The position numbers and the translations under genes are program-made. Below, piece after piece: positions 1-5,441 of a DNA stretch of 7,980 bases. The notes under the pieces were generated by a model that worked only from the letters and a program-made list of their open reading frames with translations, made no database searches and had not been told where the DNA came from. How positions within the stretch are numbered: position 1 is the first letter of the stretch; each line of letters starts with the position of its first letter. Source of the stretch: CAMLOF01 sp966692625 (lineage in GTDB: Bacteria > Pseudomonadota > Gammaproteobacteria > Burkholderiales > Burkholderiaceae_C). The stretch covers positions 1 through 7,980 of the forward strand of contig CBKZAG010000155.1 in the NCBI GenBank assembly GCA_966692625.1. The letters run 5' to 3'.

Positions 1-126
1 GTCATTGACGCGGGCGCCTGCGCCCTGGCGCCCACCACCGTGATTGACCTGACCCCCATGGACAACGGCGGCAACCCCGAGGTGCTGCGCGAAGGCCAGG
101 GCCCGCTGAACGCCCTGGGCCTGTGA
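1..126 (+). CDS. Threonylcarbamoyl-AMP synthase family protein (Sua5/YciO/YrdC), C-terminal fragment
   Basis: Only the last 41 codons are in the window; the start lies to the left. The frame reads through from base 1 to a TGA at 124-126. The visible tail has the family's closing pattern: an APTTVIDLT block (residues 10-18 of the fragment) followed by PEVLREGQGP, which matches the end of the Sua5/YciO/YrdC fold, where a conserved S/T-T-V-x-D strand is followed by an 'R-x-G' turn. Members make threonylcarbamoyl-AMP for tRNA t6A formation, although the YciO branch has a less certain role. With the catalytic N-terminal part missing I cannot separate YciO from a true Sua5/TsaC. It is on the same strand as the protease gene, 28 bp upstream of it, and the two may be co-transcribed. 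Confidence 0.72.
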   Translation, partial: VIDAGACALAPTTVIDLTPMDNGGNPEVLREGQGPLNALGL

Positions 127-154
127 CACCACTCCCCTGAGACAATAGCGCCCC

Positions 155-823
155 ATGGACTTTGCCCAGATCATTCAGACCATGGCGATCTACGCCATCC
201 CGGTCCTCTTCGCCATCACCGTGCACGAGGCGGCCCATGGCTACGCCGCGCGCCACTATGGCGACAACACCGCCTACATGCAGGGGCGCATCACGCTCAA
301 CCCGCTGAAGCACATTGACCCGCTGGGCACCATTGCCATGCCGCTGTTGCTGTACTTTGCCACCAGCGGCGCCTTCCTGTTTGGCTATGCCAAGCCCGTG
401 CCGGTGAACTTCGGGCGGCTGCGCCACCCCAAGCGCGACATGATCTGGGTGGCACTGGCCGGGCCCGGGGCCAACCTGGTGCAGGCCATTTTGTGGGTGG
501 TGCTGGGTTACCTGATGGTGGCATCTGGCGTGGAAGAGCGCTTCTTCCTGGAAATGGCACGCGCCGGGCTGATGGTCAACCTGGTCATGTTCGCCTTCAA
601 CCTGTTCCCGCTGCCGCCGCTGGACGGTGGCCGCATTCTGGTGGGCCTGCTGCCCATGCGAGCAGCCATCGGGCTGTCGCGCGTGGAGCCTTACGGCTTC
701 TTCATCGTGCTGGCACTGGTGGTCAGCGGCATTGTGGGCAGCCTGTGGCTGCGCCCGCTGATGAACGTGACCGCCGGGCTCATCGAACTGCTGCTGTCGC
801 CCCTGCGCTGGCTGCTCTTCTGA
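155..823 (+). CDS. Site-2 protease family (peptidase M50) intramembrane metalloprotease
   Basis: This 222-residue, strongly hydrophobic protein is a compact M50 zinc metalloprotease of the inner membrane. The zinc-binding and catalytic HEAAH motif is at residues 24-28, inside the first membrane segment (about 10-30). The third zinc ligand is the Asp of LDGG (156-159), in the typical NLFPLPPLDGG block at 149-159. The segments NPLKHIDPLGTI (49-60) and AGPGANL (102-108) are also usual for the small FtsH-unrelated M50 family. Further membrane spans lie near 60-80, 95-123, 136-155 and 180-197. No PDZ domain is present, so it is not an RseP-type sigma-E protease and its substrate is unknown. The ATG at 155 precedes the first hydrophobic segment and leaves the HExxH at the expected position, but no strong ribosome-binding site is visible. 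It sits between the Sua5/YciO-family gene and trpS, an arrangement I associate with Comamonadaceae chromosomes. Confidence 0.93.
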   Translation: MDFAQIIQTMAIYAIPVLFAITVHEAAHGYAARHYGDNTAYMQGRITLNPLKHIDPLGTIAMPLLLYFATSGAFLFGYAKPVPVNFGRLRHPKRDMIWVALAGPGANLVQAILWVVLGYLMVASGVEERFFLEMARAGLMVNLVMFAFNLFPLPPLDGGRILVGLLPMRAAIGLSRVEPYGFFIVLALVVSGIVGSLWLRPLMNVTAGLIELLLSPLRWLLF

Positions 824-866
824 GCCTACCGCCCCTTTTTTTGAACGATACATCCTGCGTCAACCC

Positions 867-2162
867 ATGAGCAAAGTGCGCGTCCTCACCGGCATCACCA
901 CCTCCGGCACCCCCCACCTGGGCAACTACGTCGGGGCCATACGCCCCACCGTGCGGGCCAGCCGCCTGGACAATGTCGAGAGCTTCTTCTTCCTGGCCGA
1001 CTACCATGCCCTCATCAAGATCGACGATCCGGCGCGCATCCAGCGCTCCACGCTCGAGATTGCGGCGACCTGGATTGCCTGTGGCCTGGACCCAGAAAAG
1101 GTGACGTTCTACCGCCAGTCCGACATCCCCGAGATTCCCGAACTGACGTGGTTTTTGACCTGCGTTTGCGGCAAGGGCCTGCTCAACCGCGCACATGCCT
1201 ACAAGGCCATGCTCGACAAGAACGCTGCCGCGGGTGCCGAGCCGGACGATGGCGTGACCGCCGGCCTGTTCATGTACCCGGTGCTGATGGCCGCCGACAT
1301 TCTGATGTTCAATGCCCACCAGGTGCCCGTGGGACGCGACCAGGTGCAGCACATCGAGATGGCGCGTGACATGGCATCAAGCTTCAACCACCTGTACGGC
1401 GAGCACTTCACGCTGCCCGAGGCGGTGATCGAGGAAAGCGTGGCCACCCTGCCCGGCCTGGATGGCCGCAAGATGAGCAAGAGCTACGACAACACGATTC
1501 CGCTGTTCGTGCCGCGCGAGCAGTTGAAGAAGCTGATCATGGGCATCTTGACGGACTCCAAGGCGCCGGGCGAGCCCAAGAGCACCGAAGGTTCTGCCCT
1601 GTTCCAGATTTACCAGGCCTTTGCCACCCCCGAGGAAACCGCCGCGCTGGCCAAGGCCTACGCCGAAGGCATTGCCTGGGGTGATGCCAAGCAGGTGCTG
1701 TTTGAGCGCATTGACCGCGAAATTGCCCCCATGCGCGCCACCTACGACGAGCTGATGGCCCACCCCGAGAAGGTGGAAGCCATGCTGCGCGCGGGCGCCA
1801 TGAAGGCACGTGCCGTGGCCACGCCGTTTACCGCTAAGGTGCGCCATGCCGTGGGCCTGCGCCCGCTGCAAGCCGCCAGCGAGACCAAGACGGCCAAGGT
1901 GGAAAAGGCTGCGCTGCCCACCTTCAAGCAGTACCGCGAGAAGGACGGTCAGTTCTACTTCAAATTCGCCGATGCCAAAGGCCACGTGCTGCTGCAGAGC
2001 CTGGGCTTTGCGTCGCCCAAGGACGCGGGCCAGGCCATTGCACGTCTGAAGGGCGAAGGCTTTGCCGCCTGTGCGGATCTGCATGCCCTTGCGCCTGTGG
2101 CGTCTGGTGTGGCGGTACATGATGTGGAGGCGGCGCTGCAGGCGCTGCGCGAGGCAGACTGA
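867..2162 (+). CDS. trpS: Tryptophanyl-tRNA synthetase with a C-terminal YegP/DUF1508-like extension
   Basis: This class I aminoacyl-tRNA synthetase charges tRNA-Trp in the cytosol. The HIGH signature appears as HLGN (17-20) and the second signature as KMSKS (202-206). The Trp/ATP pocket block YPVLMAADIL (137-146) and QHIEMARD (161-168) are intact. The usual bacterial enzyme has about 330-350 residues; this one has 431. The extra part starts with a Lys/Ala/Glu-rich linker (about 336-350), followed by a compact module (about 352-400) containing FKQYREKDGQFYFKFADAKG and later LLQSLGFASPKDAGQAI. That is the strand-strand-helix pattern of the YegP/DUF1508 family. The role of the extension is not known to me. 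The ATG at 867 places HLGN at the normal distance from the N terminus. No strong Shine-Dalgarno sequence precedes it. The 43-bp gap upstream has a run of seven T (836-842). A tRNA-Ser gene follows on the same strand. Confidence 0.97.
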   Translation: MSKVRVLTGITTSGTPHLGNYVGAIRPTVRASRLDNVESFFFLADYHALIKIDDPARIQRSTLEIAATWIACGLDPEKVTFYRQSDIPEIPELTWFLTCVCGKGLLNRAHAYKAMLDKNAAAGAEPDDGVTAGLFMYPVLMAADILMFNAHQVPVGRDQVQHIEMARDMASSFNHLYGEHFTLPEAVIEESVATLPGLDGRKMSKSYDNTIPLFVPREQLKKLIMGILTDSKAPGEPKSTEGSALFQIYQAFATPEETAALAKAYAEGIAWGDAKQVLFERIDREIAPMRATYDELMAHPEKVEAMLRAGAMKARAVATPFTAKVRHAVGLRPLQAASETKTAKVEKAALPTFKQYREKDGQFYFKFADAKGHVLLQSLGFASPKDAGQAIARLKGEGFAACADLHALAPVASGVAVHDVEAALQALREAD

Positions 2163-2208
2163 AGGCAGCGGCTGGCTGGGCTACCAGGTAAAGGCGCCTT
2201 CGCAAGCC

Positions 2209-2217
2209 TGTTAGAAT
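2209..2217 (+). promoter_or_regulatory. Extended -10 promoter for tRNA-Ser
   Basis: TG-T-TAGAAT forms an extended -10 element (TG at 2209-2210, hexamer at 2212-2217). It is followed by a GC-rich discriminator and would start transcription near 2224, about 10 bases before the mature tRNA. The -35 region at about 2189-2194 (TAAAGG) is poor, which is tolerable with an extended -10. Assigned by position and motif only. Confidence 0.45.
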
Positions 2218-2233
2218 CTCGGCTTCGACACGC

Positions 2234-2325
2234 GGAAGGGTGGCAGAGTGGTCGAATGCGCCGGACTCGAAATCCGGTATACGGTTTCTACCGTATCGAG
2301 GGTTCGAATCCCTCCTCTTCCGCCA
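2234..2325 (+). tRNA. tRNA-Ser (anticodon CGA)
   Basis: The 92-nt cloverleaf includes the encoded CCA end (2323-2325). The acceptor stem pairs GGAAGGG (2234-2240) with CTCTTCC (ending 2321), with discriminator G at 2322, as expected for serine tRNAs. The anticodon stem CCGGA/TCCGG encloses the loop CTCGAAA, giving anticodon CGA at 2268-2270, which reads UCG codons. A long class II variable arm (the paired TACGGT...ACCGTA segment, about 2279-2296) confirms a serine-type tRNA. The T arm GAGGG-TTCGAAT-CCCTC is complete. The gene lies between trpS and an inward-facing recombinase module. tRNA genes are frequent island borders, but I see no second copy of its 3' end in this window. Confidence 0.97.
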
Positions 2326-2334
2326 GCAAGTCTA

Positions 2335-2363
2335 GGCCCTCACTTTTCGAGGGCCTTTTCTTT
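2335..2363 (+). terminator. Rho-independent terminator of tRNA-Ser
   Basis: A perfect 7-bp stem, GGCCCTC (2335-2341) with GAGGGCC (2349-2355), closes a 7-base loop and is followed directly by TTTTCTTT (2356-2363). It lies 9 bases after the tRNA CCA end, which is the expected place for the terminator of a monocistronic tRNA transcript. Confidence 0.88.
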
Positions 2364-2513
2364 GCCTGAAGCCCAGCGTTCATGCGGGTTTTCGACTGGT
2401 TCAGGTTTCTCTACCTGGGCTATGGAGCACGCATTTCTCTCCGCTCTCCTCCCGTTTTCTCTGCCGGCTCTTTTTCTCGATCCACTGTGATGTTTTGGGC
2501 CACTTTTGGCTCC
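2364..2513. other. Non-coding junction between core chromosome and putative island
   Basis: This 150-bp stretch lies between the tRNA-Ser terminator and the oppositely oriented terminator of the recombinase operon. It is pyrimidine-rich on the + strand and has no convincing gene. It has a weak hairpin, CAGGT/ACCTG (2402-2406 with 2413-2417). In serine-recombinase elements the attachment site usually adjoins the recombinase gene, so the left att site is most likely here or in 2553-2582. Serine integrase sites share only a very short core, so it cannot be defined from one end. This is inference from position. Confidence 0.3.
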
Positions 2514-2552
2514 AAACAAAACGGGGCGTCCATCACCCGATGGACACCCCGT
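2514..2552 (-). terminator. Rho-independent terminator of the recombinase operon
   Basis: The inverted repeat has outer stem ACGGGG (2521-2526) with CCCCGT (2547-2552), one internal C/A mismatch, and inner stem GTCCATC (2528-2534) with GATGGAC (2539-2545) around an ACCC loop. Read on the - strand, the hairpin is followed by TTTTGTTT (2521 down to 2514), the expected U tract. It begins 30 bases after the recombinase stop codon. Read on the + strand the nearest T run is 12 bases away, so the - strand is its working direction. Confidence 0.87.
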
Positions 2553-2582
2553 GGTTGCTTGTGATTTTTTTGTTCTTGCAGC

Positions 2583-4283
2583 TCAAGACATCCCCAGCAT
2601 CTCCCGCTGCGCCTGCCAGTCCATCGGGAACGGCACAGAAGTCAACAGCTTGGTTGCGTTGAGCCCGATCGGGTGATCGCCTCGTTCGATCGCCTGAACG
2701 ATGTCCGGCGCCAGCAAGGCGACGTTGATCACCCGGCTGACGTATTGAGGGTTGGCTTGCTCCTCCTGAGCGATTACCCCGATGCCCTGCCCGCCAAAGG
2801 TCAGGCGGTGCAGCCAGACACGGGCTTTGACCATGAGCTCGACCAGGCCAGGATCGGGCTGGCGCAACCGCTGATTGTCGGTATCCTGGTCACCGATCAC
2901 CAACCGCACCGCCATTCCGCAACGTTTGCGTTGGGCAGGAACGTCGAGCACGACTTCTGAGTGGGGTGAGCTCTCCTCTATCTGGAAGCCCGCACCAATG
3001 AGATCGAGCCGGATGTACATCTGGGTAGCCGCGACTTCCACTTGGTTGATAGCGGGCGGGAGGGTTGTCTTGGGATCGTGCCGCAGGGCATAGGTGAGTG
3101 CCTTGGCCCGCTTCAGGGCGTCGCTGGCGAGCTGGGCGTTTTGCCAGCCGATCGCGTCGATGACGTTCTTCTCCTGAGACGCCCAGTCGATGATCGACTG
3201 GATCACGAGTTGTTCAAGTTCATCCGCTGGCAGCCTGATCGGCTCGCCGGGCTCATCGGCTGGGGTAACGTAGTAGCGGTAACGCTTGTGGCCCTTGCGG
3301 GTGTGGGAAGGGATCAACCGTCGGCCAACTTCGTCCACGAGCTTGCCCGCGAGCAAACTGGGGTGGGCGGCATGTGATTGGGTCTTGTCGCCCTGACGGT
3401 TGTCAGCCAGGCGCTGCTGCACTTGCTGCCAGAGTTGCTCGTCAACGAGCGCGGGGTGCTGCCCGGGGTGGACTTCTCCCCTATGGGGGATCATGCCCAA
3501 ATAGATGGGGTTGCTCAGGATACGGTAGAGGTGACCCCGGCTGAAGGGTTTGTTTCCGCCGAAGCCTTCGCGCTTGTTCTGCCTCTCGGGGGTCAGCCAC
3601 TGGCGATTCTGAAGCTCAACACTGAGCCTCCTGACGCAGCTGAGCTTGAGGTAGAGCTCGTAGATCTGACGGATACGGCTGGCGTGGGGTTCTTCGGGCT
3701 GCAAGGTACGGCCTTGGGCTTTGTAACCTACGGGTGGCACGCCACCCATCCACAATCCTTTACGTTTGGAGGCGGCGATCTTGTCGCGGATGCGCTCGCC
3801 AGTGACTTCGCGTTCGAACTGGGCGAAGGACAGCAGCACGTTCAGGGTCAGCCGCCCCATGGAGGTGGTGGTGTTGAACTGCTGGGTGACCGAGACAAAG
3901 GACACGCCCTTGGCATCGAAGAGTTCAACGAGTTTTGCGAAGTCGGCAAGCGAGCGGGTCAGGCGGTCGACCTTGTAGACGACGATCACCTTGACCTTGC
4001 CTGCTTCGATGTCGGCAATCAGGCGTTTCAGGGCCGGGCGCTCGGTGTTGCCACCGGAGAAGCCCCCATCGTCGTAGGCGGTGGGCACTAGGCTCCAGCC
4101 CAGGCTCTTCTGGCTCAGGACGTAGGCCTCGCAGGCTTCGCGCTGGGCATGCAGGGAGTTGAAATCTTGCTCGAGCCCTTCTTCGGAGGACTTGCGGGTG
4201 TAGATGGCGCAGGCGAGCGTGGGAATTTGGACTTGGGGGGTCTGGAGGCCCCGGGAGAAGGAAGAGGTGACCTTTTTAGGCAT
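2583..4283 (-). CDS. Large serine recombinase (resolvase/invertase family)
   Basis: This 566-residue site-specific recombinase probably integrates and excises the element that carries it. The N-terminal resolvase domain (about 25-170) has the catalytic serine in YTRKS (Ser32) and the catalytic-helix motif DRLTRS (106-111). SFAQFERE (152-159) and GERIRDKI (162-169) mark its end. A 'Recombinase' DNA-binding domain follows (about 180-290; GVPPVGY at 181-187, LSNPIYLG at 256-263). The cysteines of the usual zinc ribbon are absent; in their place is an SHTRKGHKRYRYYV segment (326-339). The C terminus (about 478-566) has a helix-turn-helix-like stretch, IGVIAQEEQANPQYVSRVIN. I chose the ATG at 4283: it has GGGAG 10 bases upstream and follows the DUF2924 stop by 5 bases. 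A longer reading to 4439 runs inside the upstream gene and looks spurious. It is the last gene of a three-gene operon. Confidence 0.93.
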   Translation of the reverse strand: MPKKVTSSFSRGLQTPQVQIPTLACAIYTRKSSEEGLEQDFNSLHAQREACEAYVLSQKSLGWSLVPTAYDDGGFSGGNTERPALKRLIADIEAGKVKVIVVYKVDRLTRSLADFAKLVELFDAKGVSFVSVTQQFNTTTSMGRLTLNVLLSFAQFEREVTGERIRDKIAASKRKGLWMGGVPPVGYKAQGRTLQPEEPHASRIRQIYELYLKLSCVRRLSVELQNRQWLTPERQNKREGFGGNKPFSRGHLYRILSNPIYLGMIPHRGEVHPGQHPALVDEQLWQQVQQRLADNRQGDKTQSHAAHPSLLAGKLVDEVGRRLIPSHTRKGHKRYRYYVTPADEPGEPIRLPADELEQLVIQSIIDWASQEKNVIDAIGWQNAQLASDALKRAKALTYALRHDPKTTLPPAINQVEVAATQMYIRLDLIGAGFQIEESSPHSEVVLDVPAQRKRCGMAVRLVIGDQDTDNQRLRQPDPGLVELMVKARVWLHRLTFGGQGIGVIAQEEQANPQYVSRVINVALLAPDIVQAIERGDHPIGLNATKLLTSVPFPMDWQAQREMLGMS

Positions 4284-4288
4284 CAGGG

Positions 4289-4660
4289 TTAGGCTCCCGG
4301 TTTGACGCCGAAGAAGGCTGGGCCGGACCAGCGGGTGCCGGTGATGGCGCGTGCGATGGCGCTCAGGCTTTGATAGGTCTTGCCTGCATGCTCGAAGCCA
4401 TCGGCGGTGACCAGCACTTCGTGGGTGCTGCCCTGCCATTCGCGTAGCAAGCGCGTACCGGGACGCAGAGACACAGCGGGGCGGCCGGTGGACAGGCGCT
4501 CGCCCGGCTTGAGGCCAGCGCCAGCCATCTGGGCATGCCAGACGAGCACGCGGCGAACGAGACTGGCTTGGAGCTTGGCTGGGGGTTCGTGGTCGAAGAG
4601 GGAAACCCAGCGTTGGTCGAGGACATGACGATCGGCAGTGGTGAGTTCCTCAATCAGCAT
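4289..4660 (-). CDS. DUF2924 domain-containing protein
   Basis: This 123-residue protein matches the DUF2924 family, small proteins of unknown function that typically sit directly upstream of a serine recombinase in phage-like and island modules. The diagnostic C-terminal block runs from about 66 to 118: RPGTRLLREWQGSTHEV, then DGFEHAGKTYQSLSAIA, then ITGTRWSGPAFFG. The segment YQSLSAIARAITG resembles a modified DNA-binding or SAWADEE-like surface seen in several mobile-element proteins, but that is only an impression. The ATG at 4660 overlaps the upstream stop in a TGATG arrangement, implying translational coupling. A GTG one codon earlier (4663) is an equally possible start. The stop lies 5 bases before the recombinase ATG, so the two are surely co-expressed. 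A role as recombination accessory factor is inferred from context alone. Confidence 0.9.
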   Translation of the reverse strand: MLIEELTTADRHVLDQRWVSLFDHEPPAKLQASLVRRVLVWHAQMAGAGLKPGERLSTGRPAVSLRPGTRLLREWQGSTHEVLVTADGFEHAGKTYQSLSAIARAITGTRWSGPAFFGVKPGA

Positions 4661-5016
4661 CACGAGCCCTCCACGATGCGGTAGACACGCACGGCATCCT
4701 CGACCTGCCATTGCACTGTCAGGCCTAGGCGTTTGCGCAAGGAGCCGCTGAGCACGCCGCGCACGGTGTGGGATTGCCAGCCGGTGAGGGTCATCATCTG
4801 GGCCAGGGTGGCGCCAGAGGATGAGCGCAGTAGCGCGATCAGTTGGGATTGTTTGGTGTCGGGCTGGGCCGGGGCCTGGGTCTCTGGGGCCGCGGTTGCT
4901 TTGGGGGCCGGGCGAGGTTTGGCGGGTGGGTTGGCCGCCAGAGGGTTACCGCGGGTAATCTTGGACTTGGTGCTGCCGGGCTTGGAGATGGCAGTCTTGG
5001 ATGGGGTGCGTTTCAT
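4660..5016 (-). CDS. DUF3489 domain-containing protein
   Basis: This 118-residue protein has two parts. The N-terminal half (1-53) is low-complexity, rich in Lys, Pro, Ala and Thr, basic and probably disordered. The C-terminal half (about 55-115) matches DUF3489: KQSQLIALLRSSSGATLAQM, then TGWQSHTVRGVLSGSL, then a short basic KRLGL strand and RVYRI near the end. This is a compact winged-helix-like fold expected to bind DNA. The ATG at 5016 has a good AGGAG 6 bases upstream; an in-frame ATG at 5043 lacks this and would add nine unconserved residues. It is the first gene of the operon with DUF2924 and the recombinase, a recurrent trio. It could be the autoregulator or a directionality factor for the recombinase; the sequence does not decide this. 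Confidence 0.88.
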   Translation of the reverse strand: MKRTPSKTAISKPGSTKSKITRGNPLAANPPAKPRPAPKATAAPETQAPAQPDTKQSQLIALLRSSSGATLAQMMTLTGWQSHTVRGVLSGSLRKRLGLTVQWQVEDAVRVYRIVEGS

Positions 5017-5441
5017 GTAGTGCTCCTGTGCCAAAAGCGGCACAAGGGCAGTAACGCTCTATCTAAAAAATTGATCAAGTTTCGCTTGTAGTAGCCGTGC
5101 TGATTAATCGTCAATCAGGCTGGGAGCTTGCTTTAGCGGAAGGTTTCGGTCATGGATGTCAATCACGCAAACAGCTGATGGTATGAATCACCGGCCTGTA
5201 GCCATTACCCGACCACAGTGGCGGACCGTTTTGCAGCGTAAGGAGACTGCCACGTTGATGGTCGACTTCACGGTACTGGCTGTAAAGCCGACGTTCGAAC
5301 TGAAGGCCAATGGATATGGATAGCGCTTGCACGAGTCTTGATCGGTATAGTACGAGCAGGACGAATTAGCCTTCCGCACAGAAGGAAGCCATTTCAGCTA
5401 GTCGGACCAGAGTCGTCGAAACAAAGGGCTAAGATTAACTA
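5017..5441. other. 425-bp divergent intergenic region, no convincing gene
   Basis: This gap separates the leftward recombinase operon from the rightward GTPase-system operon and must carry both promoters. The part next to the DUF3489 gene is AT-rich (about 5059-5080) and holds the palindrome TTGATCAA (5071-5078). An inverted repeat, TGATT/AATCA (5101-5105 with 5113-5117), and two copies of GTCAATCA (5110-5117 and 5158-5165) could be operator elements but are short enough to be chance. A 46-codon + frame (5183-5323) and a 63-codon - frame (5188-5379) overlap each other; neither has a recognisable product. Upstream of the phosphoesterase start is only a distant AAAGGG (5423-5428), 13 bases from the ATG. 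I cannot assign a promoter with confidence. Confidence 0.5.
5183..5323 (+). other. Small uncharacterised reading frame (46 codons), possibly a gene remnant
   Basis: The frame runs from ATG at 5183 to TAG at 5321-5323. It begins MNHRPVAITRPQW and ends TFELKANGYG. I do not recognise it. It has no clear ribosome-binding site and overlaps a 63-codon frame on the other strand. It could be a degraded remnant of a mobile-element gene, a non-coding conserved sequence, or chance. It is recorded because it fills most of an otherwise unexplained gap. Confidence 0.15.

Noticed and set aside
2..853. Long - strand frame opposite the protease gene
   Set aside because: It covers the clearly coding M50 protease in another frame, is rich in His, Gln, Arg and Gly as expected of GC-rich antisense, and has no recognisable domain.
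1377..2120. 247-codon - strand frame opposite trpS
   Set aside because: Antisense shadow of the TrpS coding sequence, with low-complexity His/Gly/Leu-rich composition and no motif.
2191..2200. Palindrome AAGGCGCCTT between trpS and tRNA-Ser as a terminator
   Set aside because: A 10-base perfect palindrome leaves no loop for a stable hairpin and no T run follows; it lies in the -35/spacer region of the tRNA promoter.
2300..2325. Search for a second copy of the tRNA-Ser 3' end as an attachment repeat
   Set aside because: No matching direct repeat was seen elsewhere in the window; the right border would lie outside it, and serine recombinases need only a very short shared core.
3378..4091. 237-codon + strand frame opposite the recombinase
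   Set aside because: It mirrors the conserved catalytic domain of the recombinase on the other strand and shows no independent domain.
4284..4439. N-terminal extension of the recombinase by 52 residues
   Set aside because: The extra part overlaps the DUF2924 coding sequence, is Arg/His-rich without conservation, and a good start with a ribosome-binding site exists at 4283.
5327..5351. TTGCAC...TATAGT as promoter of the phosphoesterase operon
   Set aside because: The spacing between the two hexamers is 13 bases, too short for a sigma-70 promoter, and no suitable -35 lies at 16-18 bases from TATAGT.
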